Shown in pieces: positions 57,240 to 64,000 of a stretch of 64,000 nucleotides of DNA (positions are counted from its first letter, which is position 1; every line of letters begins with the position of its first letter). Source of the stretch: JBDRMV01 sp043825615 (GTDB lineage: Bacteria > CG03); contig JBDRRS010000011.1 in NCBI GenBank assembly GCA_043825615.1, positions 53,711 through 117,710 of the forward strand. The letters run 5' to 3'. The notes below the pieces were generated by a model. That model was not told the DNA's origin. It was given only the letters and a program-made list of their open reading frames with translations, and did not search any database. The translations under genes were made by a program, and so were the position numbers.

Positions 57240-59015
57240 ATGACATACGGCTCTGATTTCATAGAAAAAGTGCGGGCTTCTTCGGACATTGTCTCTGTCG
57301 CCGGACAGTACATTCCTCTGAAGAACGCGGGCGTTAATTTTACGGCTCTCTGCCCTTTCCACAGCGAGAAGACCCCCTCTTTTATCATTTCAAAACAGAA
57401 GCAGATTTTTAAGTGCTTCGGCTGCGGCGAAGGCGGCAATGTCTTTACTTTTGTGATGAAAATGGAAAAAATTTCTTTTCCGGAAGCCGTGCGGGTACTG
57501 GCGGTAAAAGCCGGAATACCGGTCACTGATAAGAAAGTTTCGCCGCTTGAGCGCAGAAAAGAGGAATTGTATGAGGTAATGGAAAAAATTCTCAGATTTT
57601 ATTCAAAAAATATCAAGCAAAGCCGCCCGGCGCTGAACTATCTTGAGGGGCGGGGCATTACGCGCGAAATGATTGAAACGTTCAACATCGGTTTTTCTCC
57701 GGATGAAGATTCCCTTATTTCATTTGCGCGGGAGGAGAATATCAGCACTTCCGACCTGGAAAAACTCGGGCTTGTCGTCATGCGCTCGGGACATGCGGTT
57801 GACAAGTTCAGGTTCAGAATTATTTTCCCGATTCACGATATCAGGGGGCGCACTGTTGCTTTCGGCGGGAGAACGATAAAGGAAGAAAGCGCCGTGAAAT
57901 ACCTCAACTCCCCCGAAACGGTTCTGTTCCATAAAAGCGATGTTCTCTTTTCAATGAACAGGGCGAAGAAGGCGGTCGTAGCGGAGCATGCCGTTATCGT
58001 GACAGAAGGTTATATGGACGTTTTAACCCTTTATCAGTTCGGTTTCAAGAATGTCTGCGGTGTTTTGGGAACCGCGCTGACCGACCAGCATCTTTACCAG
58101 TTGAGGAGATTTACGGATAAGATTTTTTTGCTGTTTGATTCCGATTTTGCCGGCATCACCGCGGTCCTCCGCGCCGCGCCGAAGATTCTTTCCGCAGAAC
58201 TTGAAGGGTTTGCCGTTCAATTGTCCGGCGCCAAAGACGTGGACGAATTCCTGAGGAAGAAAGGGCGGACTCACCTGCAGGAATGTCTGGCGAAGGCATT
58301 ACCGGTCATGGATTTTGTGCGCTCGGCGCTTGTTAAAAGATATTCTAAAGGAGCGCCGGCCTGGAAGGCGAAAGTTGTGCGTGAAATTCTGCCGCTCATA
58401 CGCGAGGCGGCTAATGCCGTAACGCGGGAGGAGGAGATAAAACGGACCGCCGCTCTTCTCGACGTGAGCGTTTCTTCCATAAAGGAGGAAATGACCAGGA
58501 CAAAAAGGGCTGCGTACAGGGAGGAAGAAAAACCGCCCGGACAAGACCCGAAGAAATCGAAACTCGAGCGCAGAATCGTGTCTTTCCTGATAAATTATCC
58601 CGAAATGATAGACAGGTTCAAGAAGGAAATTAAAATATCCGATTTTGCCTATATGGAAAAGTTCCTTTCAAAGATATACGATTTTTTTGACAGAAAAGAA
58701 GGAATTTCCATAGCAAAGTTTATTTCACTTTTCCCCGAGCCCGCCGACGCGGAATTTATTAGCGGAATTGCCAGTGATGCCCTGAAAGGTCTGAAAGAGA
58801 CCGTTGACCCCGTAATTCCGGGCGGGGTTGATAAGGAAAAACTGAGTGCGCGGAAAAACGAGGCGGCCGGTCTGATTGCCGAGTTTAAGAGAATAGTGGG
58901 GATGGAGTCCTTTGAGAAACTGCGGAAAATTTGCAGCGAGAATCCGACAAATGAAAACATCGCTGAGTTCGAGAAGGTTATGAAGTATTCGGGTCAGAGA
59001 GGAGGGTACTCTTGA
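57240..59015 (+). CDS. dnaG: DNA primase
   Basis: 591 residues. Zinc finger CPFHSEKTPSF ... CFGCGEGG (about 38-64), the RNA-polymerase core with RIIFPIHDIRGRTVAFGGR, Toprim with VTEGYMDVLTLYQFG (Glu) and LLFDSDFAG, where the middle Asp pair of the usual DxDxAG is kept. The C-terminal part binds DnaB. Lays down RNA primers for replication. ATG 57240 has no strong ribosome-binding site; its stop overlaps rpoD as TTGA. Confidence 0.95.
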   Translation: MTYGSDFIEKVRASSDIVSVAGQYIPLKNAGVNFTALCPFHSEKTPSFIISKQKQIFKCFGCGEGGNVFTFVMKMEKISFPEAVRVLAVKAGIPVTDKKVSPLERRKEELYEVMEKILRFYSKNIKQSRPALNYLEGRGITREMIETFNIGFSPDEDSLISFAREENISTSDLEKLGLVVMRSGHAVDKFRFRIIFPIHDIRGRTVAFGGRTIKEESAVKYLNSPETVLFHKSDVLFSMNRAKKAVVAEHAVIVTEGYMDVLTLYQFGFKNVCGVLGTALTDQHLYQLRRFTDKIFLLFDSDFAGITAVLRAAPKILSAELEGFAVQLSGAKDVDEFLRKKGRTHLQECLAKALPVMDFVRSALVKRYSKGAPAWKAKVVREILPLIREAANAVTREEEIKRTAALLDVSVSSIKEEMTRTKRAAYREEEKPPGQDPKKSKLERRIVSFLINYPEMIDRFKKEIKISDFAYMEKFLSKIYDFFDRKEGISIAKFISLFPEPADAEFISGIASDALKGLKETVDPVIPGGVDKEKLSARKNEAAGLIAEFKRIVGMESFEKLRKICSENPTNENIAEFEKVMKYSGQRGGYS

Positions 59016-60733
59016 AAAAATCCGTAAAACCGGTCCGGAAAGGAAAGAAAAGCAGAAAAATGGTTATTAAGGATATTGTTCTTAAGGGGAAGGAATCGGG
59101 TTCTATGACTTTTTCCGAGTTGAATGATTTTCTTCCGCCCGAATATAACAACACGGAGATGATAAGTGCGGTCTTAACGTCGCTTGAACAAACGGGCGTG
59201 GAAATAACGGGACAGTCAAAGAAGGAAGAGACCGGCCTGGTGCCGATTACCCCGCTGGAAGAGATTGACACGTCCGATTCGGTAAAAATGTTTCTGAGCG
59301 AAATGGGTAAAGCGGCGCTCCTGTCGAGAGAAGAGGAAACATTTCTTGCGAAAGGCATAAAGGACAGGGAGAACCATTTAAAATTTATTATTCTTTCCAA
59401 TCCCATATCGTTCGGCGAAATGCTGCACATAAACGCGCTCCTTCAGGAAAATGTTATTTCCGCCAGGGAACTTATGCCCCGCGGAAAGAAGACGAAAAGA
59501 ATTATTGAACAGATGAAAAAAAACGTTTCATCCGTTTCCAGGATTATCAGAAACGGGCACAAACGCCTTATCTTTTTTCAGAAAAAACGGGATGCCGCGC
59601 GGGGCGTGGAAGCCATCGGGAAAATCAACCGCGAGGTGGAAAAGATAAAGGCAAATCTTTACAAAAGACTCAACACTCTGGAACTTAACACGCAGAAATT
59701 GACGCGGCTGATGAATTTAATCAAGAACGAGGGTAGAAGGTGCGAAAGGATTCTAAAAATCAAGGAAAATATTTTTAAAAAAGCCGACGAAAATGCCATG
59801 CGGAAATTCTGCATGCAGCTGAAGAGCGGCCGCCTCACAAAATACGGTTTTCAGGGCCATACGGGAATGACTCCCGCGCAGTGGGAAAAGAAGAAAAGCG
59901 AAGTCGCCGAGTTTAAGGAGAAACTTGCGCGGATTAAAAAGGAAACGATTCAGGAGCCGGAAGAACTTTTAAGCGTTTATAATGAAGTAGGAAATTTGGA
60001 AAAAGAGATAAAGGATATGAAACTCAAGGTCGTGCGCAGCAATCTGCGGCTTGTCGTTTCAATTGCAAAACATCATTCAAATCCGCATCTGTCGCTTCTT
60101 GACCTGATTCAGGAGGGCTGCATAGGCCTGATGAAGGCGGTGGATAAATTTGAGTACAAAAAGGGCTTTAAATTCAGCACGTATGCGACCTGGTGGATAA
60201 GACAGTCTATAAACCGGGCGATCGCCGACCAGGCGAGGACAATAAGGATTCCCGTGCATATGAAGGAAGTGATAAGCAAGGTTTCGGGGTATTCGCAGAA
60301 ATTCAGGCACAAACACGGAAGGGATCCTTCGCCCGAACAGTGCGCCGAGGGCCTGAAGATTCCGGTTGAAAGGATTTATACCGTGCTCAAAGTTCTGCCC
60401 GAACCTTTTTCCCTCGCCCAGCCGGTTGGCGACGAGGATGACGCTCAGCTTGAGGAATATGTAAAAGATACGACGATGGCAAGCCCTGAGGACTCCGCCC
60501 AGATGGAGCTGCTGAAGAGGGAAGTAAAAAAACTCGTTGAAGTTCTTTCCTTCCGCGAAGGGGAAATTTTAAAACTCAGATACGGTATTGACTCGGGTTT
60601 TCCCAGAACGCTGGAGGAAGTCGGGCGGATTTTCAATGTTACGCGGGAAAGGATAAGACAGATAGAAGCGAAGGCCGTTTCAAAGCTGAAGGATATTGCA
60701 GAGAGCAGGAAATTAAGGCAGTACATAGAGTAG
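59012..60733 (+). CDS. rpoD: Primary sigma factor RpoD
   Basis: 573 residues. Region 1.1-like start (MTFSELNDFLPPEYNNTEM), region 1.2 (DSVKMFLSEMGKAALLSREEE), a large non-conserved region, then regions 2-4: RSNLRLVVSIAKHH, GLMKAVDKFEYKKGFKFSTYATWWIRQSI, RTIRIPVHMKE and the C-terminal RTLEEVGRIFNVTRERIRQIEAKA. Regions 2.4 and 4.2 match group 1 sigma-70, in agreement with the TTGACA-17-TATAAT promoters found in this window. TTG 59012 overlaps the dnaG stop. Confidence 0.95.
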   Translation: MKKSVKPVRKGKKSRKMVIKDIVLKGKESGSMTFSELNDFLPPEYNNTEMISAVLTSLEQTGVEITGQSKKEETGLVPITPLEEIDTSDSVKMFLSEMGKAALLSREEETFLAKGIKDRENHLKFIILSNPISFGEMLHINALLQENVISARELMPRGKKTKRIIEQMKKNVSSVSRIIRNGHKRLIFFQKKRDAARGVEAIGKINREVEKIKANLYKRLNTLELNTQKLTRLMNLIKNEGRRCERILKIKENIFKKADENAMRKFCMQLKSGRLTKYGFQGHTGMTPAQWEKKKSEVAEFKEKLARIKKETIQEPEELLSVYNEVGNLEKEIKDMKLKVVRSNLRLVVSIAKHHSNPHLSLLDLIQEGCIGLMKAVDKFEYKKGFKFSTYATWWIRQSINRAIADQARTIRIPVHMKEVISKVSGYSQKFRHKHGRDPSPEQCAEGLKIPVERIYTVLKVLPEPFSLAQPVGDEDDAQLEEYVKDTTMASPEDSAQMELLKREVKKLVEVLSFREGEILKLRYGIDSGFPRTLEEVGRIFNVTRERIRQIEAKAVSKLKDIAESRKLRQYIE

Positions 60734-60744
60734 ATGAACAGCGG

Positions 60745-60853
60745 CGCACGGCATTGCCTTCCAAGCACGCTCACGGGGGCGGCTCGCTCCGCAGTCCTGC
60801 GGGGAGAAAGCAGAGACCCTCGGACTGACGGGCTTGTCAGGCAACGCCGAGCC
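60745..60853. repeat. 109-base structured repeat, copy 2
   Basis: Same length as the copy at 44876 with few changes; the CCGCAG-TC-CTGCGG and CTGAC-GGGCTT-GTCAG stems are unchanged. The end GCCGAGCC is altered, so the outer stem is imperfect here. Lies between rpoD and murC. Confidence 0.8.
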
Positions 60854-60890
60854 CCTTGCGGGTGCCCCCCGGGCAAAGCTGAGAGAAAAG

Positions 60891-62255
60891 ATGATAGGTA
60901 ATATAAGGAAGATTCATTTTGTAGGCATCGGCGGTTCGGGAATGAGCGGGATAGCGGAAGTGCTGAGGCGGCTGGGGTATACGGTTACCGGCAGCGACCT
61001 TCAGAATACCGGCGTGACCGCCCGCCTCAGAGCCGGCGGTTGTACCGTGCACATAGGGCATAAGGCCTCCAATGTCAGGGACGCGCAGGTCGTGGTTGTC
61101 TCTTCCGCGGTGAAGCCGGACAATATTGAAGTTGTCCATGCGGTGAAAAAAGGAATTCCCGTCATCCAGAGGGCAGAGATGCTGGCGGAACTCATGCGCA
61201 TTAAATACGGGATAGCAATCGCGGGGAGTCACGGGAAGACGAGCACGACTTCCATGGTCAGCCAGATTCTGTCGTTCGCCGGTTTCGACCCCACAATGGT
61301 CATCGGCGGCAGGTTTAAAAACATTGCTTCGGGGGGCTACCGCGGTTCGGGGGATTTTCTTGTGGCGGAGGCGGATGAGTCCGACGCTTCGTTCCTTAAA
61401 CTTTCTCCCGCCGTTGTCGTCGTGACGAACATAGACGACGACCACCTGAATTTTTACGGAAATATGGATAATTTAAAGCAGACGTTCGTCGATTTTATAA
61501 ACAGCATTCCTTTCTACGGGATGGCTTTCCTGTGCGCGGATGACGCAAATATTTCCGAGGTTCTTCCTCAGATAAGAAAGAAATACTTTACGTACGGTTT
61601 TTCGGCGAACGCCGATTATGCGGTAAGTGTCTCGGGGACAAGGTTTTTCAAAACGACTTATTCTATCGGTTTCAGGGGGAAAAAACTCGGCTCGGTTACC
61701 ATTCCCGCTCCGGGTCTCCATAACGTCGTTAACTCGGCCGCCGCCGCGTGCGTTTGTTTGAATCTGGGCGTCAGTATGTCAAAAATTAAGGGGGCGCTGA
61801 AGGAATATATGGGCGTGGCGCGGAGATTTGAGGTTAAAGGCGAAAAACGCGGCATTATTTTTATTGATGATTACGCCCATCACCCGACGGAGATAAAAAT
61901 GACATTGAAAACAGCGAGGGAAACGTGGCCGGAGCGCCGGCTTGTCGTCCTTTTTCAGCCGCACAGATACACGAGAACGAAAGAACAGGCGTGGCAGCTC
62001 GGAAGGGCTTTTGACAGAGCGGACGCAGTGTGCGTCCTGCCTATTTATTCTGCGGGCGAAGAGAAAATCCCGGGCATCACGTCCCAGCTTATCTGGGAAA
62101 ACATTCCGAGGAATATCAGAAAGAAAATGTTTTTTACGGGAGCGGATGCCGTGAGGGGCATGCTCCAGTTACTGCAGAAGAATGATGTTCTCATTACCGT
62201 TGGCGCGGGCGATGTGTATGAAGCCGGCGAAAAAATTTTAAAAAAGCTGGTGTGA
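60891..62255 (+). CDS. murC: UDP-N-acetylmuramate-L-alanine ligase
   Basis: 454 residues. Starts IRKIHFVGIGGSGMSGIAEVL (Rossmann), ATP loop GIAIAGSHGKTSTTSM, EADESDASFL, NIDDDHLNFYG, and the C-terminal DDYAHHPTEIKMTL and QPHRYTRT, all MurC. It adds L-Ala in peptidoglycan precursor synthesis. ATG 60891 is chosen because the longer frame from 60834 runs back into the repeat. No other mur gene is near, unusual for murC, which often sits in the dcw cluster. Confidence 0.95.
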   Translation: MIGNIRKIHFVGIGGSGMSGIAEVLRRLGYTVTGSDLQNTGVTARLRAGGCTVHIGHKASNVRDAQVVVVSSAVKPDNIEVVHAVKKGIPVIQRAEMLAELMRIKYGIAIAGSHGKTSTTSMVSQILSFAGFDPTMVIGGRFKNIASGGYRGSGDFLVAEADESDASFLKLSPAVVVVTNIDDDHLNFYGNMDNLKQTFVDFINSIPFYGMAFLCADDANISEVLPQIRKKYFTYGFSANADYAVSVSGTRFFKTTYSIGFRGKKLGSVTIPAPGLHNVVNSAAAACVCLNLGVSMSKIKGALKEYMGVARRFEVKGEKRGIIFIDDYAHHPTEIKMTLKTARETWPERRLVVLFQPHRYTRTKEQAWQLGRAFDRADAVCVLPIYSAGEEKIPGITSQLIWENIPRNIRKKMFFTGADAVRGMLQLLQKNDVLITVGAGDVYEAGEKILKKLV

Positions 62256-62278
62256 CGCCGCCCTGGTAAGGAAAAACA

Positions 62279-62307
62279 TTGAAAAAAAGCGGATTTTTTG
62301 ATAGAAT
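62279..62307 (+). promoter_or_regulatory. Promoter of rimP-nusA
   Basis: TTGAAA at 62279-62284, 17-base spacer, TAGAAT at 62302-62307. The ATG at 62316 begins eight bases after the -10 box. Confidence 0.6.
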
Positions 62308-62315
62308 TGCAAAAT

Positions 62316-62732
62316 ATGGATAGAAAGATACTAAGAAAAATCGTTGAGGACTCGGCGGCAGTTCGGGGTGTTGAGGTCTGCGAGGTCAGGTACAGTCCGG
62401 GGAAAGGGCTTATTGATGTCGTTTGTGACAAGCCCGGCGGCATCGGGGTGGAAGAATGTGAGGCGCTCAACAAAGAGCTGGTAACGCATCTGAAAGGAGA
62501 TGCCTTTCCGGAAGCGAAAATTACGGTTTCGCCTCCCGGTCTTGACAGGCCCATCAGGACAATTGACGAATTCCGCAGGAAGATTTTATACAGCGTTCGT
62601 ATCAAAAAGAAGAATGGCGCAAAAATCGAGGGAAAGATTGTGAGAGTTGAGAAAAATAATATTTTCCTCGAAGCGCCGCTTGAAGAAAGGGTTTCCGTTT
62701 CCGAGGTGGAAACCGCGAGGATTTTAATCTGA
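62316..62732 (+). CDS. rimP: Ribosome maturation factor RimP
   Basis: 138 residues; AVRGVEVCEVRYSPGKGLIDVVCDKPGGIGVEECEALNKEL and VSPPGLDRPIRTIDEFRR are typical. Helps 30S maturation. ATG 62316 preferred over TTG 62298, which would lie across the -10 box. Its stop overlaps nusA as TGATG, the usual rimP-nusA gene order. Confidence 0.93.
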   Translation: MDRKILRKIVEDSAAVRGVEVCEVRYSPGKGLIDVVCDKPGGIGVEECEALNKELVTHLKGDAFPEAKITVSPPGLDRPIRTIDEFRRKILYSVRIKKKNGAKIEGKIVRVEKNNIFLEAPLEERVSVSEVETARILI

Positions 62733-64000
62733 TGGCTGAAGAATTTTTGGCGGCTCTTGACCAGATTGAATATGAGAAAGGGGTGCCGCGCAGCGAGATA
62801 ATGGCTCTTATAGAGGAAGCGGTCGAAAAGTGCCTTGAGAAGCACTATGTATTTGCCTCCCGGTACAGGGTTGTTCTCGACCGAAAGACAGGAGATATCA
62901 AAGCATGGGGAATAAAAAAAGCGGTGGGAAAAGCCGTGTCCCCGAAAGACGAGGTCATGCTTTCGGCCGCGCGGGCGCTCGTCCCCGGAGTGAAATTGGG
63001 TGAGGACGTGGAACTTCCGATAGACATAAATGAGATCGCCCGTATTGCGAGCCAGGCAATCAAAAAAGTTATTACCCAGAAAATCAGGGAACGCGAGAAG
63101 AGTTCCGTTTATAAAAAATATAAAAAGCTTGAAGGGACGGTTATTACGGGGAGAGTTTTCAGATTTATCGGGAGGAAAGCAATTGTGGACCTGGGCGCTG
63201 CGGAAGGTGTTTTACCTGCCGCCGAACAAATTCCTAAACAGTTTTTGCGGCTTAATGCGAATGTCAGGGTGTTTGTTCTGAAAGTTTCGGGAGACGAGCA
63301 AAAATGCGAAATTATTCTTTCAAGGGTCCATCCGGATTTTATCAAAATGCTTCTCTTTGAAGAGGTTCCCGAGGTGAAAGACGGCATCGTTGAGGTTATA
63401 AAAATTGTAAGAGTGCCGGGTATCCGCTCGAAAGTTCTGGTGAAATCCAACAATGATAAAATTGATCCCGTCGGAACGTGCGTCGGGGTTCGCGGGACGA
63501 GAATAAAAACGATAATCAATGACCTCGGCGGAGAGAGAATAGACCTTATCAATGCATCCCGCCCGCAGGACGCTCTGATTGCCGGGGCTTTAAGTCCCGC
63601 GCATATTGAAGCATCGCAGGTTTCTCTCTCGAAAAAAAAACACACGGCTGTGGTCAGGATCGCACCTTCCCAGAGGTCGCAGGTAATCGGGTTTGAAGGG
63701 GTGAACGTTTCCCTTGCTTCGCAGCTTACGGGCTGGGAAATAGATGTTGTTACAGCCAAGGACGATGATAAGAATAATGATAAAGATAAAGCCGATGACA
63801 AAGATAAAGCCGATGACAAAGATAAAGCCGATGACAAAGATAAAGCCGATGACAAAGATAAAGGCGATGACAAAGATAAAGGCGATGACAAAGATAAAGG
63901 CGATGACAAAGATAAAGGCGATGACAAAGATAAAGGCGATGACAAAGATAAAGGCGATGACAAAGATAAAGGCGATGACAAAGATAAAGGCGATGACAAA
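62732..64000 (+). CDS. nusA: Transcription termination/antitermination factor NusA, 3' end outside window
   Basis: N-terminal NusA domain (FLAALDQIEYEKGVPRSEIMALIEEAV), S1 domain (LEGTVITGRVFRF), KH1 (RIKTIINDLGGERIDLI) and KH2 (KHTAVVRIAPSQRSQVIGFEG). The KH2 ends near residue 345 with LTGWEIDVVTAK. It then continues in an open hexapeptide repeat (DKADDK/DKGDDK) of 12 units to the window end, with no stop. Normal NusA has either a short tail or acidic AR repeats; this low-complexity tail is not of that kind. The following infB is expected outside the window. Confidence 0.92.
   Translation, partial: MAEEFLAALDQIEYEKGVPRSEIMALIEEAVEKCLEKHYVFASRYRVVLDRKTGDIKAWGIKKAVGKAVSPKDEVMLSAARALVPGVKLGEDVELPIDINEIARIASQAIKKVITQKIREREKSSVYKKYKKLEGTVITGRVFRFIGRKAIVDLGAAEGVLPAAEQIPKQFLRLNANVRVFVLKVSGDEQKCEIILSRVHPDFIKMLLFEEVPEVKDGIVEVIKIVRVPGIRSKVLVKSNNDKIDPVGTCVGVRGTRIKTIINDLGGERIDLINASRPQDALIAGALSPAHIEASQVSLSKKKHTAVVRIAPSQRSQVIGFEGVNVSLASQLTGWEIDVVTAKDDDKNNDKDKADDKDKADDKDKADDKDKADDKDKGDDKDKGDDKDKGDDKDKGDDKDKGDDKDKGDDKDKGDDKDKGDDK
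63785..64000 (+). repeat. 18-bp tandem repeat, 12 units, inside nusA
   Basis: Unit GATAAAGCCGATGACAAA (DKADDK) four times, then GATAAAGGCGATGACAAA (DKGDDK) eight times, each array homogeneous, continuing past the edge. The copy number may vary in cells or be shaped by assembly. Confidence 0.95.

Noticed and set aside
60834..60890. N-terminal extension of murC
   Set aside because: Runs into the same 109-base repeat; MurC normally begins close to IRKIHFVGIGG.
63109..63999. Long minus-strand frame opposite nusA coding for SLSSP-type repeats
   Set aside because: It is the antisense of the nusA 18-bp tandem repeat; the plus strand encodes recognised NusA domains.
63785..64000. Possible CRISPR array from regular repeats
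   Set aside because: Units are contiguous 18-mers in coding frame without spacers.

Overview
The window reads as a chromosomal piece of an uncultured diderm (Gram-negative-type) bacterium. Evidence for two membranes: a secretin, a LolA-like carrier, PorV/UPF0164-type beta-barrels, lipoproteins and a class A penicillin-binding protein. The mix of Tad/Flp pilus genes, PorV-like barrels, secreted proteins with FlgD-like C-termini, and dispersed repeats resembles candidate-phylum genomes near Elusimicrobiota, Omnitrophota or Desantisbacteria. This placement is an impression, not a computed result.  Layout. 1-2.3 kb: end of a PiT phosphate permease, overlapped by malQ. 2.3-5.3 kb: consensus promoter and nine tightly packed class III (Flp/TadE/TadG-like) pilin genes. 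5.4-6.3 kb: MntA-HepT toxin-antitoxin pair, then a convergent polytopic membrane protein. 7.8-20.5 kb: pilus machine, comprising cpaB, a TadZ-TadA fusion ATPase, tadB, tadC and the TadV prepilin peptidase, interleaved with a lipoprotein, a FlgD-repeat secreted protein, two PorV-like barrels, TPR proteins and a HAMP-PAS membrane sensor. 20.5-23.8 kb: AT-rich accessory island with a NYN-domain protein, a Panacea/SocA antitoxin with RelE-like toxin, and a ParB-like protein; two copies of a leader with perfect 24-bp ACGT-centred palindromes bracket the toxin-antitoxin pair. 23.9-32.5 kb: 1447-residue lamin-tail/fibronectin-III secreted protein, STAND-like ATPase, short secretin, LolA-like protein and an exported ureohydrolase-fold protein. 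32.5-35.8 kb: DUF2148 protein, a DUF559 nuclease gene bracketed by inverted CCCCC/GGGGG repeats, and PBP1A. 35.8-40 kb: aldo/keto reductase and fabH-fabD-fabF. 40-53.7 kb: DUF4143 ATPase, tRNA-Arg(GCG), PolX, orphan peptide-binding lipoprotein, argS, lipid kinase, PD-(D/E)XK nuclease with RecD2, PilZ protein with MutL. 53.7-64 kb: housekeeping run mnmG, hinT, rpsU-nif3-dnaG-rpoD, murC, rimP-nusA; nusA runs off the end in an 18-bp tandem repeat.  How it works together. Most of the first 20 kb and the 29.6-31.4 kb segment can be read as one surface-pilus export system: pilins processed by TadV, driven by TadZ-TadA, based on TadB/TadC, and passing the outer membrane through the distant secretin. 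The interleaved PorV-like and FlgD-tailed proteins suggest a coupled surface-protein export route.  Three window-wide signals stand out. (1) Several transcription-unit-leading genes have a sigma-70 promoter with 17-nt spacing whose -10 box ends only 6-8 nt before the start codon, which implies leaderless mRNAs, while internal genes use Shine-Dalgarno sites or stop/start overlaps. (2) A family of short GGGGAC/GGACGTCC/GGGGTCAG repeats sits on gene ends and supplies start-proximal or stop codons. (3) A DUF559 nuclease gene lies inside inverted copies of a palindrome that also occurs inside a pilin-like gene. No CRISPR array, rRNA, complete insertion sequence or prophage was seen.
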